A DNA stretch of 64,000 nucleotides from Phycisphaerales bacterium (GTDB lineage Bacteria > Planctomycetota > Phycisphaerae > Phycisphaerales > UBA1924). Made by a program: the position numbers and the translations under genes. Positions 57,885 through 64,000 of this stretch are shown in pieces; position 1 is the first letter of the stretch, and every line of letters starts with the position of its first letter. The notes under the pieces were generated by a model that made no database searches, was not told the origin of the DNA, and saw only the letters and a program-made list of their open reading frames with translations. The stretch is taken from assembly GCA_020847535.1 (NCBI GenBank), contig JADLBU010000080.1, positions 1-64,000 on the forward strand. The letters are read 5' to 3'.

Positions 57885-59576
57885 TCAGCACCCGGACTCG
57901 AACGCCACGATGAAGGCATCGTAGTCTTCGGTGTCGACGAACCCGGAGTCGTCAAAGTCCGCCGAGAGCAGCCCGGCGATGAACGCCCCCACGAAGGCGT
58001 TGAAGTCCTCGATGTCGACGAATCCGGACTGGTCGAAGTCCGAGGGGCATTGCACGGTCAGGGTCGCCGGGTTGCTGAAGACGGTGTTGCATACGTTGGA
58101 TACCTGCAGCACATAGTTGCCGGCATCGGCGGGCGTCACGTTGTTGATGGTCAGTGACAGCGCGGTCGCACCGGGGACCGGGACGTTGTCGTGCAGCCAC
58201 TGGAACGAGAGCAGCCCGGGGCCGCTGGCCGCGGGGGTGAACTTGGCGGTCCCTCCCAGCGGGACCGTCACGCTCGCAGGCTGCTTGCTGAACTTGGGAA
58301 GATCCCCGAGCTCGCAGATCGCCTCATCCGTCAAGTATTGCAGGATGCGGTTGGAAACCACATCCCCGAACTTGAGCTTGATGTTGGCGACCCCGTTGAA
58401 GCACTGGTGGCAGTAGGACATGATGGTCCCGTTGCCGAGGTAGCCTGCGCACTGGCCCAGGCCGCAGGTGTCGACGGGGGGGTTGTAGTCGTGCGTGTGC
58501 GGGCTGCCGAAGTTGTGGCCCAGCTCGTGAGCGACCACGAAGGGGTCCCAGTTGACGCCGCGGTTGTCCTCGAGCGGATACGGAAAGGAGCCGGCAAGGT
58601 TGGCCGAAACAGCGTACCCCCACTGGCTGTTGCAGACGACGCTCAGCCACGCCACACCCCCGCCCAGCCCGCGCGGGGAGAGGAAGTGCGCCAGGTTGCG
58701 TGAGACCTGGAACATGTGGCTGAGCCAGTACGCCCGGAACTCGGTGAGCTGGTCACCGGTGTTGGTCTTCGTCCATGGATCGTTGACGGTGGTCCACACG
58801 CGGGAGTAGGAGATCACGATGTGCGTGTTGACGTCCCGGGAGTAGATGTCGTTCATCGCCGCGCCAACCAGCGCGATGTACGCGGTCGCCTTGGCGGCGT
58901 CGTTGCCGAACCTCTGATAGAGCTCGTAGTCGGAATCGAAGGCGATCTTGGCAACCCGGCATGGGCTGTCCCGCGTGTCCGTTGAGCCCGGCTTGCGGCG
59001 GGCCGCTTCCTTGAGCATCGCGGTCGTGTCGGTCTGGCACTGGGGAATCACGATCGCCAGGTCGTCGGCCGAGATGTTCTCAGGATTGAAGATCACCGGT
59101 GCCCGGGGGTCGGTCGCCGGTCCGGTCGAGATGATGTACGAGTGGCCATCGATGTCGGCATGGCCGTAGATCCACCACGGGGAGACGCTCAGGAATATCG
59201 TCGAGCCCTCGTAGCCCGCGATCGTGCCATGGAAGTTGGCAACCTGCGGGGCGGGAATCGCGTGGTCTCCGTGCTCGTCGGCGGCGATGATCTGGGCCCC
59301 GGGTGCGTAGACCTCGATCCGGGTCAGCACCGCATCGACAAGCGTGTCGGCATCCAGCGGCAGCCCGAGCAGCGTGGCCTCGCCGGCCTGCATCATGTCC
59401 TGGGCCGCGACCTCATCCCGGATGAGCGAAGTAAATCCAGGGGGAACCGCCGCATCGCCCTTGTGCAGCAGGGTGCCCTGCCAGGGAAGGTCACGGCCGA
59501 ATGCCATTCCGGCAAACAGCCCGACAATCGACAACGTACCGGCAAGTGCCAGACAGCCAGCGTTCGAGCGCTTCAT
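57885..59576 (-). CDS. Secreted metzincin-type metalloprotease with Ig-like and dockerin-like C-terminus
   Basis: 563 aa. Signal peptide NAGCLALAGTLSIVGLFAGM AFG. Catalytic zinc site H350-E-L-G-H354-N-F-G-S-P-H360, the HExxHxxGxxH metzincin motif, with Met-turn TIMSYC at 384-389: reprolysin-like. Ig-like domain about 428-509 (GGTAKFTPAASGPGLLSFQW LHDN, TPADAGNYVLQVSNVC). Ends with two EF-like repeats, DFDQSGFVDIEDFNAFVGAF and DFDDSGFVDTEDYDAFIVAF, the planctomycete dockerin-like unit. Exported protease, calcium dependent. Substrate unknown. Convergent with serC. Confidence 0.92.
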   Translation of the reverse strand: MKRSNAGCLALAGTLSIVGLFAGMAFGRDLPWQGTLLHKGDAAVPPGFTSLIRDEVAAQDMMQAGEATLLGLPLDADTLVDAVLTRIEVYAPGAQIIAADEHGDHAIPAPQVANFHGTIAGYEGSTIFLSVSPWWIYGHADIDGHSYIISTGPATDPRAPVIFNPENISADDLAIVIPQCQTDTTAMLKEAARRKPGSTDTRDSPCRVAKIAFDSDYELYQRFGNDAAKATAYIALVGAAMNDIYSRDVNTHIVISYSRVWTTVNDPWTKTNTGDQLTEFRAYWLSHMFQVSRNLAHFLSPRGLGGGVAWLSVVCNSQWGYAVSANLAGSFPYPLEDNRGVNWDPFVVAHELGHNFGSPHTHDYNPPVDTCGLGQCAGYLGNGTIMSYCHQCFNGVANIKLKFGDVVSNRILQYLTDEAICELGDLPKFSKQPASVTVPLGGTAKFTPAASGPGLLSFQWLHDNVPVPGATALSLTINNVTPADAGNYVLQVSNVCNTVFSNPATLTVQCPSDFDQSGFVDIEDFNAFVGAFIAGLLSADFDDSGFVDTEDYDAFIVAFESGC

Positions 59577-59642
59577 TGGCGAATTCCTCGCAGACCCACG
59601 ATCGATGGGTGAACCGGCCGATAACCGAACTGCAACATTGGA

Positions 59643-60494
59643 TCAGCCACGCTTGCGGCCTGCACGTGCGATCCCACTTTGTAAGCTACTCGATCGAAGC
59701 ACGGATGCCAACCGATTTCGGGGAGGTTTCTTACCGGGGTCCAGGGCTCGCTTCGATCCCACGACTTTCTTAGCCGGCGTGGATAGACCTGACTTGGCCT
59801 TGGTCGCCGGAGCGGGCTTCAGGCAACCCTCGCAGCTCGCACCCTTCGCACCCTCGGGGCCGCATGGGCCGAATTGTGCGCAAATCGGGTGCGCTGCGCA
59901 GTCGCATCCCCGCGCCTTGCACGCCCGTCGGCCATGCCAGATCAGCCGGTGCGAGAGCACGCACCACTGCTCCCGAGGAAAGGTCGCCATCAGCCGCCGC
60001 TCGACCTCGGGCACCTTGGCATCGTGCGGAACCAGCCCGAAACGCTTGGCGAGCCGCTGGATGTGCGTATCAACCACGAACCCCACGTTGATGCCGTAGG
60101 CGTTGCCGAGCACGACGTTGGCGGTCTTGCGGGCGACCCCGCGGAGCGAGAGGAGTTCCTCCATCGTGCGCGGCACCTGCCCCCCGAAGCGGCCGGCGAT
60201 CTCCTTCATCGATTCACGCACGGAGCGGGCCTTGTTGCGGAAGAGACCGATCGACTTGATGAGCGATTCGATCTGCGCGGGTTCGCTTGCCGCATAGTCG
60301 GCGGGCGTAGGGAACCGCGCAAACAGCGCCGGGGTCGCCTTGTTCACCCCGGCATCGGTCGCCTGGGCCGACAGGATGGTCGCCACCAGCAGCTCGTGCG
60401 GGGTGCGGTAGTCAAGCTCGCAGTGGGCATCGGGGTAGTGCTGGGCGAGCGCTTCGGCAAGCCGGGCAGCTCGCTGGCGGGCCGGAGGGGACAC
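59643..60494 (-). CDS. nth: Endonuclease III-like DNA glycosylase
   Basis: About 283 aa if started at GTG 60494; TTG 60503 is possible, and the frame is open further. Helix-hairpin-helix LLSLRGVARKTANVVLGNAY with catalytic Lys, and catalytic Asp in VGFVVDTHIQRLAKRFGLV. ILSAQATDAGVNKATPALFA is the N-terminal signature. The iron-sulfur loop CKARGCDCAAHPICAQFGPC does not match C-x6-C-x2-C-x5-C: the third Cys position holds His. A basic tail of about 60 residues follows. Removes oxidised pyrimidines. Confidence 0.87.
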   Translation of the reverse strand: MSPPARQRAARLAEALAQHYPDAHCELDYRTPHELLVATILSAQATDAGVNKATPALFARFPTPADYAASEPAQIESLIKSIGLFRNKARSVRESMKEIAGRFGGQVPRTMEELLSLRGVARKTANVVLGNAYGINVGFVVDTHIQRLAKRFGLVPHDAKVPEVERRLMATFPREQWCVLSHRLIWHGRRACKARGCDCAAHPICAQFGPCGPEGAKGASCEGCLKPAPATKAKSGLSTPAKKVVGSKRALDPGKKPPRNRLASVLRSSSLQSGIARAGRKRG

Positions 60495-60595
60495 CTGCGG
60501 CAACGAGAACGGGAGATCTCCTACTTCCTTGGCCAAGCCCAACGGTATCCGGCCGCGAGCCGCTCCGTGGGCGTCGTGCGGGGCTACAACCACAC

Positions 60596-61417
60596 ATGCC
60601 CGATCGGCCCTCCGTCTCGATGCCAGGCTCCCCCGCCGCCGTTCCGATCCCGATATCGGTTTCGTTGTCGGGCATCGCATCATCGGCCGAGGATCCGCGC
60701 GAAGCATTGGCATGGACCGCCGCGCTTGGGCATCTGGGTGTCCGATGGATCCAGCTTGATGGGACCGCCGCCGGCTGGCGCGCTCGGGAACTCGACCGCT
60801 CCGCACGTCAGGACATCGCCGCGACCCTTGGCCGCATGGAGCTTGGGCTCAGCGGCATCGATCTGTTCATTCCTCCACGGCATTTCAGCGAGCCCGGCAA
60901 CATCGATCGCGCGGTGGCGGCGATCGGCTCGGGAATCGAACTGGCGGCGGACCTTCGGACGCTTGCCGGTCCGGCCGGCCCGTTGCTCGCCGTTGAACTG
61001 CCCCCGGATCTGCCGGCGGATGTGCTGGCGCAGATCGAATCGGCGGGGGCTCGACACGGCGTAAGGCTCGCCGACCACAGCCGGCCGCCGCGAACGGTGA
61101 ACGAGGGCGGCATCGTCGGTATTGGGTTTGATCCGGCGATGGTGCTTGCCGCGGGTGGTGATGTCTTTGATCTGATGACGGGGATGCGGGCTGCGCCTCT
61201 CCAGGCCCGCTTGTGCGACTGGGGCACGGGCGGCAGGATCCCCGCTGGCGCACGCAACGGGCGGCTGGATGTCGTTGAGTACATCGCCGCGTTGGGCGTG
61301 CTGCAGTATCCAGGCCCGGTGGTCGCCGACCTGCGCGGGCTGCCCAATCCTCGCGGGGCGGCCAACGGCATCATCGAGAGCTGGAATCGGGCCGGCTCGG
61401 GGACTCGGGGCCGGTAG
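60596..61417 (+). CDS. TIM-barrel sugar-isomerase-like protein
   Basis: 273 aa. Strand-helix repeats of a xylose isomerase-like TIM barrel: LGHLGVRWIQLDGTAAGWRA, ELGLSGIDLFIPPRHFSEPG, NIDRAVAAIGSGIELAADLR, GVRLADHSRPPRTVNEGGIVGIGFDPAMVLAAGGD. I see no clear metal-ligand set, and the sequence is atypical, so activity is uncertain. Similar genes are common in planctomycetes. Starts 101 bp from the divergent nth; overlaps the 3' end of the NosL gene by 47 bp. Confidence 0.65.
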   Translation: MPDRPSVSMPGSPAAVPIPISVSLSGIASSAEDPREALAWTAALGHLGVRWIQLDGTAAGWRARELDRSARQDIAATLGRMELGLSGIDLFIPPRHFSEPGNIDRAVAAIGSGIELAADLRTLAGPAGPLLAVELPPDLPADVLAQIESAGARHGVRLADHSRPPRTVNEGGIVGIGFDPAMVLAAGGDVFDLMTGMRAAPLQARLCDWGTGGRIPAGARNGRLDVVEYIAALGVLQYPGPVVADLRGLPNPRGAANGIIESWNRAGSGTRGR

Positions 61418-61946
61418 TCGCAGGGGGAGAGCCATACAGATCCTGCATGTGCTTCCGGCGCGCGGGAAGCAATTCGGTCCAGGTCGTGACCACATTCACA
61501 CCAGATTGAGAGCCCGCAGCTCCCGCCCGCTCGCGGTCTGCGTAGGCGGCGATCCCCGAGGCCATGGGCGTCGGGATCTGCGGACTCATGATGTACGAGG
61601 CTTCTGGGGCGGGGAGCCAGGCGCCTGTGTCGGCGCTGCGCACGTAAAGATCGGTGAACTCGACCTCGGGATGCTCCCGCATGTGGTCCAGCAAGCAGCC
61701 GATGTCGTCGAAGGCGATGCGCGTGGGCTTGCCATCGCGCCGGATGATTGCGGCCGCGCTATGGCGATCTTCGGCGATCGTCATGTCGCACTGTGCGCAC
61801 GGATCCTGCCCGAGTTCAATCGGGGGCGGACCCTTGGCGGAGTCATCCCCGCATCCGGCCGGGATGGTGCCTGCCGCGAGGATCGCCGCGGCCGAACAGA
61901 GGATCGACCTGATGCCCTTCATGCAGGACATGAGGTTACGCGACAT
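61371..61946 (-). CDS. NosL family lipoprotein (copper chaperone)
   Basis: 191 aa from ATG 61946; ATG 61922 is also possible. Lipoprotein signal RSILCSAAAILAAGTIPAGC. Metal-binding C-A-Q-C-D-M (CxxCxM) and then FDDIGCLLDHMREHPEVEFT, YVRSADTGAWLPAPEASYIM SPQIPTPMASGIAAY, the NosL core. In nitrous oxide reducers NosL feeds copper to NosZ; no nos operon is here, so it may serve another copper protein. Tail of Pro/Ser-rich residues. Confidence 0.86.
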   Translation of the reverse strand: MSRNLMSCMKGIRSILCSAAAILAAGTIPAGCGDDSAKGPPPIELGQDPCAQCDMTIAEDRHSAAAIIRRDGKPTRIAFDDIGCLLDHMREHPEVEFTDLYVRSADTGAWLPAPEASYIMSPQIPTPMASGIAAYADRERAGAAGSQSGVNVVTTWTELLPARRKHMQDLYGSPPATTGPESPSRPDSSSR

Positions 61947-61964
61947 TTCGAGGGGTGGCGGGCG

Positions 61965-62165
61965 TCAGGTGGGCGGCAGGCGCGAGACCTCGCTCCGCCA
62001 GACGGCCTCTACTTCCTTGCTCAGTGCCATCTCGCCCCGGCCGGCACGCCTGATGCCCTCGATCAATCGCGGGACATCGTCGTTCTTGGAGAGGTAGCCC
62101 CAGGCCCCGCAACGCTCATGCTTGAACTCACGGCACGCTTCCCGGATCAGAAGAACTATCGCCAA
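61965..62165 (-). pseudogene. Fragment of a response-regulator receiver domain
   Basis: The piece CGAWGYLSKNDDVPRLIEGIRRAGRGEMALSKEV is the last helix region of a receiver domain (G-A-x-G-Y-L-x-K with the conserved Lys, then a helix and GE). The N-terminal part with the phosphorylatable Asp is missing: upstream codons read as something unrelated. A truncated gene. Confidence 0.55.
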
Positions 62166-62245
62166 GCCGCGCAGCGGGCGATCGATTACCCCGAGAAGCC
62201 TACGAGAAGAAGCATCCCTTCTTCGGCCCCGAGAGCTACGGCTTC

Positions 62246-62548
62246 ATGATGGAGAACATCGCCCACGGCGGCCCCGGACCCAACGCGATCGGCCCCTTCA
62301 CCATCTTCACCTGGGGAAATGGGGCTGCCCTCGAGGCCGCCGCCAAGGTCCGTGACAAGTACGGAGATGTCTACATCGACCTGGATCGCCGGCAGGCCTT
62401 TGGCATCGATGGTTGCACGGCCCAGTCCAAGGATGGTGCGGTCGTGATCGAGGATCGGTACGCCCGCTCTGACCTGTTGGTGGTCATGTCCGATGGCCGC
62501 CGGCAGAGCGTTGCGATCAAGGACAGGAAGGCAGCCACCCGCCCTTGA
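62246..62548 (+). CDS. Hypothetical protein or C-terminal remnant
   Basis: 100 aa from ATG 62246. The frame is open upstream with protein-like sequence (REAYEKKHPFFGPESYGFM), so the start may be earlier or the gene may have lost its beginning. Content: HGGPGPNAIGPFTIFTWGNG, AAKVRDKYGDVYIDLDRRQA FGIDGC, SDGRRQSVAIKDRKAATRP. No family recognised. The 3' end is intact. Confidence 0.45.
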   Translation: MMENIAHGGPGPNAIGPFTIFTWGNGAALEAAAKVRDKYGDVYIDLDRRQAFGIDGCTAQSKDGAVVIEDRYARSDLLVVMSDGRRQSVAIKDRKAATRP

Positions 62549-62772
62549 ACAGCCACGCAGGCTTGCTCGCAAGCCGTTTTGATTCTCGGACTGGCTGCTG
62601 AACCACCGACAAACCCTCCACCGATGGATAGTTTGCCGACTCTGCCATTGAACCCCGGGGGAAGCCGGGTATTCTGAGAGATGGCCCGCCTTCTTTCCGC
62701 GAAGCGAGGGGCCTCCTCGCGTGGCACCGCCATCGCGTGGCTTGCAGACGGGCAGATAGAAGGAGAGATGAC

Positions 62773-63393
62773 ATGAACATCGATGCACGTCGGTCCGCCG
62801 TCATGGCCGCCATGACGCTGTCGCTCATCGCCGGGTCCGCCGCGGCGACCCTCATCAACTTCGACGATCTTGGCACCAGCGTTCATGTGACCAACCAGTA
62901 CGCGGGGCTCACGTTCTCATCGGACCCCGGTGAGGGCATCTACACCGCGGGAGGCACGCCGGTTTCGTACCCCAACTTCATCTGCACCGCCCCGATCGGC
63001 GGAGAGATCGACTGCATCAACAACGTCTACATCGACTTTGCAACCCCTGTCTCAGGCCTTTCCATATGGGCGATCGAGGCCAATGAGTTCGGCACGGTGG
63101 CGACCTTCTACTTCTACAACGGCGCAACCCTTCTGGGCACGCAGAACCTGATCGGCCTGGCGAGCACCCCCAACACCTACGGGTACGGCAACCAGTTCAT
63201 CGATCTGAGCGCCTTCAGCAACGTCACCCGCCTGGAAATCCGCGGCCCCGGCGGCAGCGGGTTCATCGACAATTCCTACGGCGGCAACGGGATCGGCTGG
63301 GATGACCTCTCGTACGAGGATGTCCCGGCACCCTCCGCGATCGGAGTGCTGGGGCTGGCAGGCCTTGCCTTCAGCAGTCGTCGCCGAGCCTGA
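62773..63393 (+). CDS. Secreted protein with PEP-CTERM-like tail
   Basis: 206 aa from ATG 62773, AAGGAG about eight bases upstream. Signal peptide RRSAVMAAMTLSLIAGSAAA. Beta-rich body (INFDDLGTSVHVTNQYAGLT FSSDPG, VATFYFYNGATLLGTQNLIG, VTRLEIRGPGGSGFIDNSY) like a carbohydrate-binding-type domain. Ends PAPSAIGVLGLAGLAFSSRRRA, the exosortase-type tail. Expected at the cell surface or in the periplasm. Function unknown. Confidence 0.8.
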   Translation: MNIDARRSAVMAAMTLSLIAGSAAATLINFDDLGTSVHVTNQYAGLTFSSDPGEGIYTAGGTPVSYPNFICTAPIGGEIDCINNVYIDFATPVSGLSIWAIEANEFGTVATFYFYNGATLLGTQNLIGLASTPNTYGYGNQFIDLSAFSNVTRLEIRGPGGSGFIDNSYGGNGIGWDDLSYEDVPAPSAIGVLGLAGLAFSSRRRA

Positions 63394-63468
63394 TCCCCAC
63401 CGCCCCCGCGACCCCGCGACCCGATCCTCCCTGCTCCAGGTTCGCAGACTGTGATCTCCAGAATTCCG

Positions 63469-63524
63469 TGTCAAGAAACATTGACTCGACCTTGGATGTC
63501 AAGTAAACTGTACGTTGTGTCAAT
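63469..63524 (+). promoter_or_regulatory. Sigma-70-type promoter with TGTCAA repeats
   Basis: TTGACT (63481-63486), 17 nt, TAAACT (63504-63509) is a good promoter. TGTCAA occurs at 63469, 63497 and 63518, and TTGAC at 63481 is its inverse, so a repressor could bind overlapping sites, such as the XRE-type regulator that seems to start at 63984. Confidence 0.65.
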
Positions 63525-63561
63525 TTTTCACGCCATCACCGAACATCAATGGAGATCCTCG

Positions 63562-63981
63562 ATGGGCGCCTCGTTCGAAGAAAAAAGCGTCTGGGTCCAG
63601 CTCACCTGCACCGTGCTCGCGCTCGGAGCCTATTTCGCGGTCGCCGGCGTGATGCTCTGGTCGGGCATCACTGCCCTGCCCGCGTATGTGCCGCTGTTCA
63701 TCGTCTCCATCGTCGTCATGGTGATCCTGCTGATCGCCGGGCACCTGATCGCCGTCCTCTCAGGAAAGGCCGAAGGCCGGGATGAACGGGATCGACTCAT
63801 CGAGTGGAAGGCCGAAAGCTACTCGTCGTGGCTGTTGGGGGTCGGTGTGCTCACGGCGGTCACGGCGATGATCTTCGGGATCGAGAACGTCTGGATCGCC
63901 CACCTGCTGCTGCTCACGCTGTTCCTTTCGGAGGTGATGGCGTTCACTCTCCGGATCGTTTACTACCGCCGGGGGGTGTGA
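63562..63981 (+). CDS. Four-helix inner-membrane protein
   Basis: 139 aa from ATG 63562, GGAG seven bases upstream. Helices: VQLTCTVLALGAYFAVAGVM LW, VPLFIVSIVVMVILLIAGHL IAVL, WLLGVGVLTAVTAMIFGI, and VWIAHLLLLTLFLSEVMAFT. The charged loop SGKAEGRDERDRLIEWKAES (D-E-R-D) between TM2 and TM3 is like DUF2178-type proteins that pair with a small XRE regulator. Possible sensor or regulated target. The next start codon follows after 2 bp. Confidence 0.72.
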   Translation: MGASFEEKSVWVQLTCTVLALGAYFAVAGVMLWSGITALPAYVPLFIVSIVVMVILLIAGHLIAVLSGKAEGRDERDRLIEWKAESYSSWLLGVGVLTAVTAMIFGIENVWIAHLLLLTLFLSEVMAFTLRIVYYRRGV

Positions 63982-63983
63982 GC

Positions 63984-64000
63984 ATGCCCCCCCCCAAGGT
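63984..64000 (+). CDS. Start of the next gene, possibly an XRE regulator (cut by the window edge)
   Basis: ATG 63984 is 2 bp after the stop of the membrane protein and reads MPPPK to the edge. Such membrane proteins are usually followed by a small helix-turn-helix gene, so this is a guess from context only. Confidence 0.3.

Noticed and set aside
1-64000. A CRISPR array or tRNA/rRNA genes elsewhere in the window
   Set aside because: No regularly spaced direct repeats of 25-40 bp with unique spacers, and no full cloverleaf or rRNA signature was seen by eye. A tRNAscan or Infernal search would be decisive.

Overview
The window looks like a chromosomal segment of a high-GC planctomycete, most likely class Phycisphaerae. 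Three things support this. Two secreted proteins end in PEP-CTERM-like sorting tails (PTPGAAGLAGIALLAAG followed by RRRR, and PAPSAIGVLGLAGLAF followed by SSRRRA). A secreted metalloprotease ends in the DFD.SGFVD.EDF/Y repeats common in Phycisphaerae secretomes. The ribosomal proteins carry long lineage-type extensions. This assignment is inferred from sequence style; no search was run.

Region 1 (1-6.9 kb, all minus strand) is an integrated element. It has a tyrosine recombinase running off the left edge, an XRE repressor-like gene, a small TubC_N-like gene, a CHC2/TOPRIM/DUF3987 primase, two excisionase-like HTH proteins, a 418-aa unknown and a zinc-ribbon protein. Several junctions overlap by 4 bp (ATGA or GTGA). 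Near its right edge (6755-6908) lie a tRNA-3'-end-like sequence, a direct repeat and two hairpins, which may be an attachment/terminator block. Region 2 (6.9-9.2 kb) is a compact three-gene TIGR04255 cassette preceded by a perfect 12-bp hairpin, then a broken C5-cytosine methyltransferase.

Region 3 (9.4-26.4 kb, minus strand) is a continuous S10-spc-alpha ribosomal superoperon from rpsJ to rplQ, with secY, infA, rpmJ and rpoA. rpmD, rpsD, adk and map are missing from their usual positions. Many proteins have extra tails or inserts: L5 (Gly-rich N-terminus), S5 (RGG-type C-terminus), L22 (N-terminal extension), L17 (insert), S17 and L29.

Region 4 (27-64 kb) holds mixed housekeeping and secreted-protein genes: a proline racemase-family epimerase, methyltransferases, a TPR lipoprotein, RNase P RNA (rnpB) directly downstream of ispE, a small flagellin, a class I aldolase, a DNA methyltransferase fused to a nuclease-like domain, solitary pheS, a GH172/DUF2961 protein, and a run encoding a Cys-rich secreted peptide, anchored proteins and a pseudopilin. 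It continues with a GT4 glycosyltransferase, a His-rich FtsX-type permease with a DUF3299 protein (resembling a zinc-linked export module), a serA-like/serC pair, a metzincin protease, endonuclease III, NosL, another PEP-CTERM protein, and a 4-TM protein with a good sigma-70-type promoter.

A recurring oddity is that many intergenic gaps contain short word-like tandem repeats, chiefly of the GATGCC(T/C)GATGCCCA(A/G)TGCC type, plus TGGGGCA, GTCAC and GAGATCTCA families. The places most worth checking are the TIGR04255 cassette, the methyltransferase-nuclease fusion, the His-rich permease/DUF3299 pair, the in-frame amber codon at 52394 and the word-repeat family.
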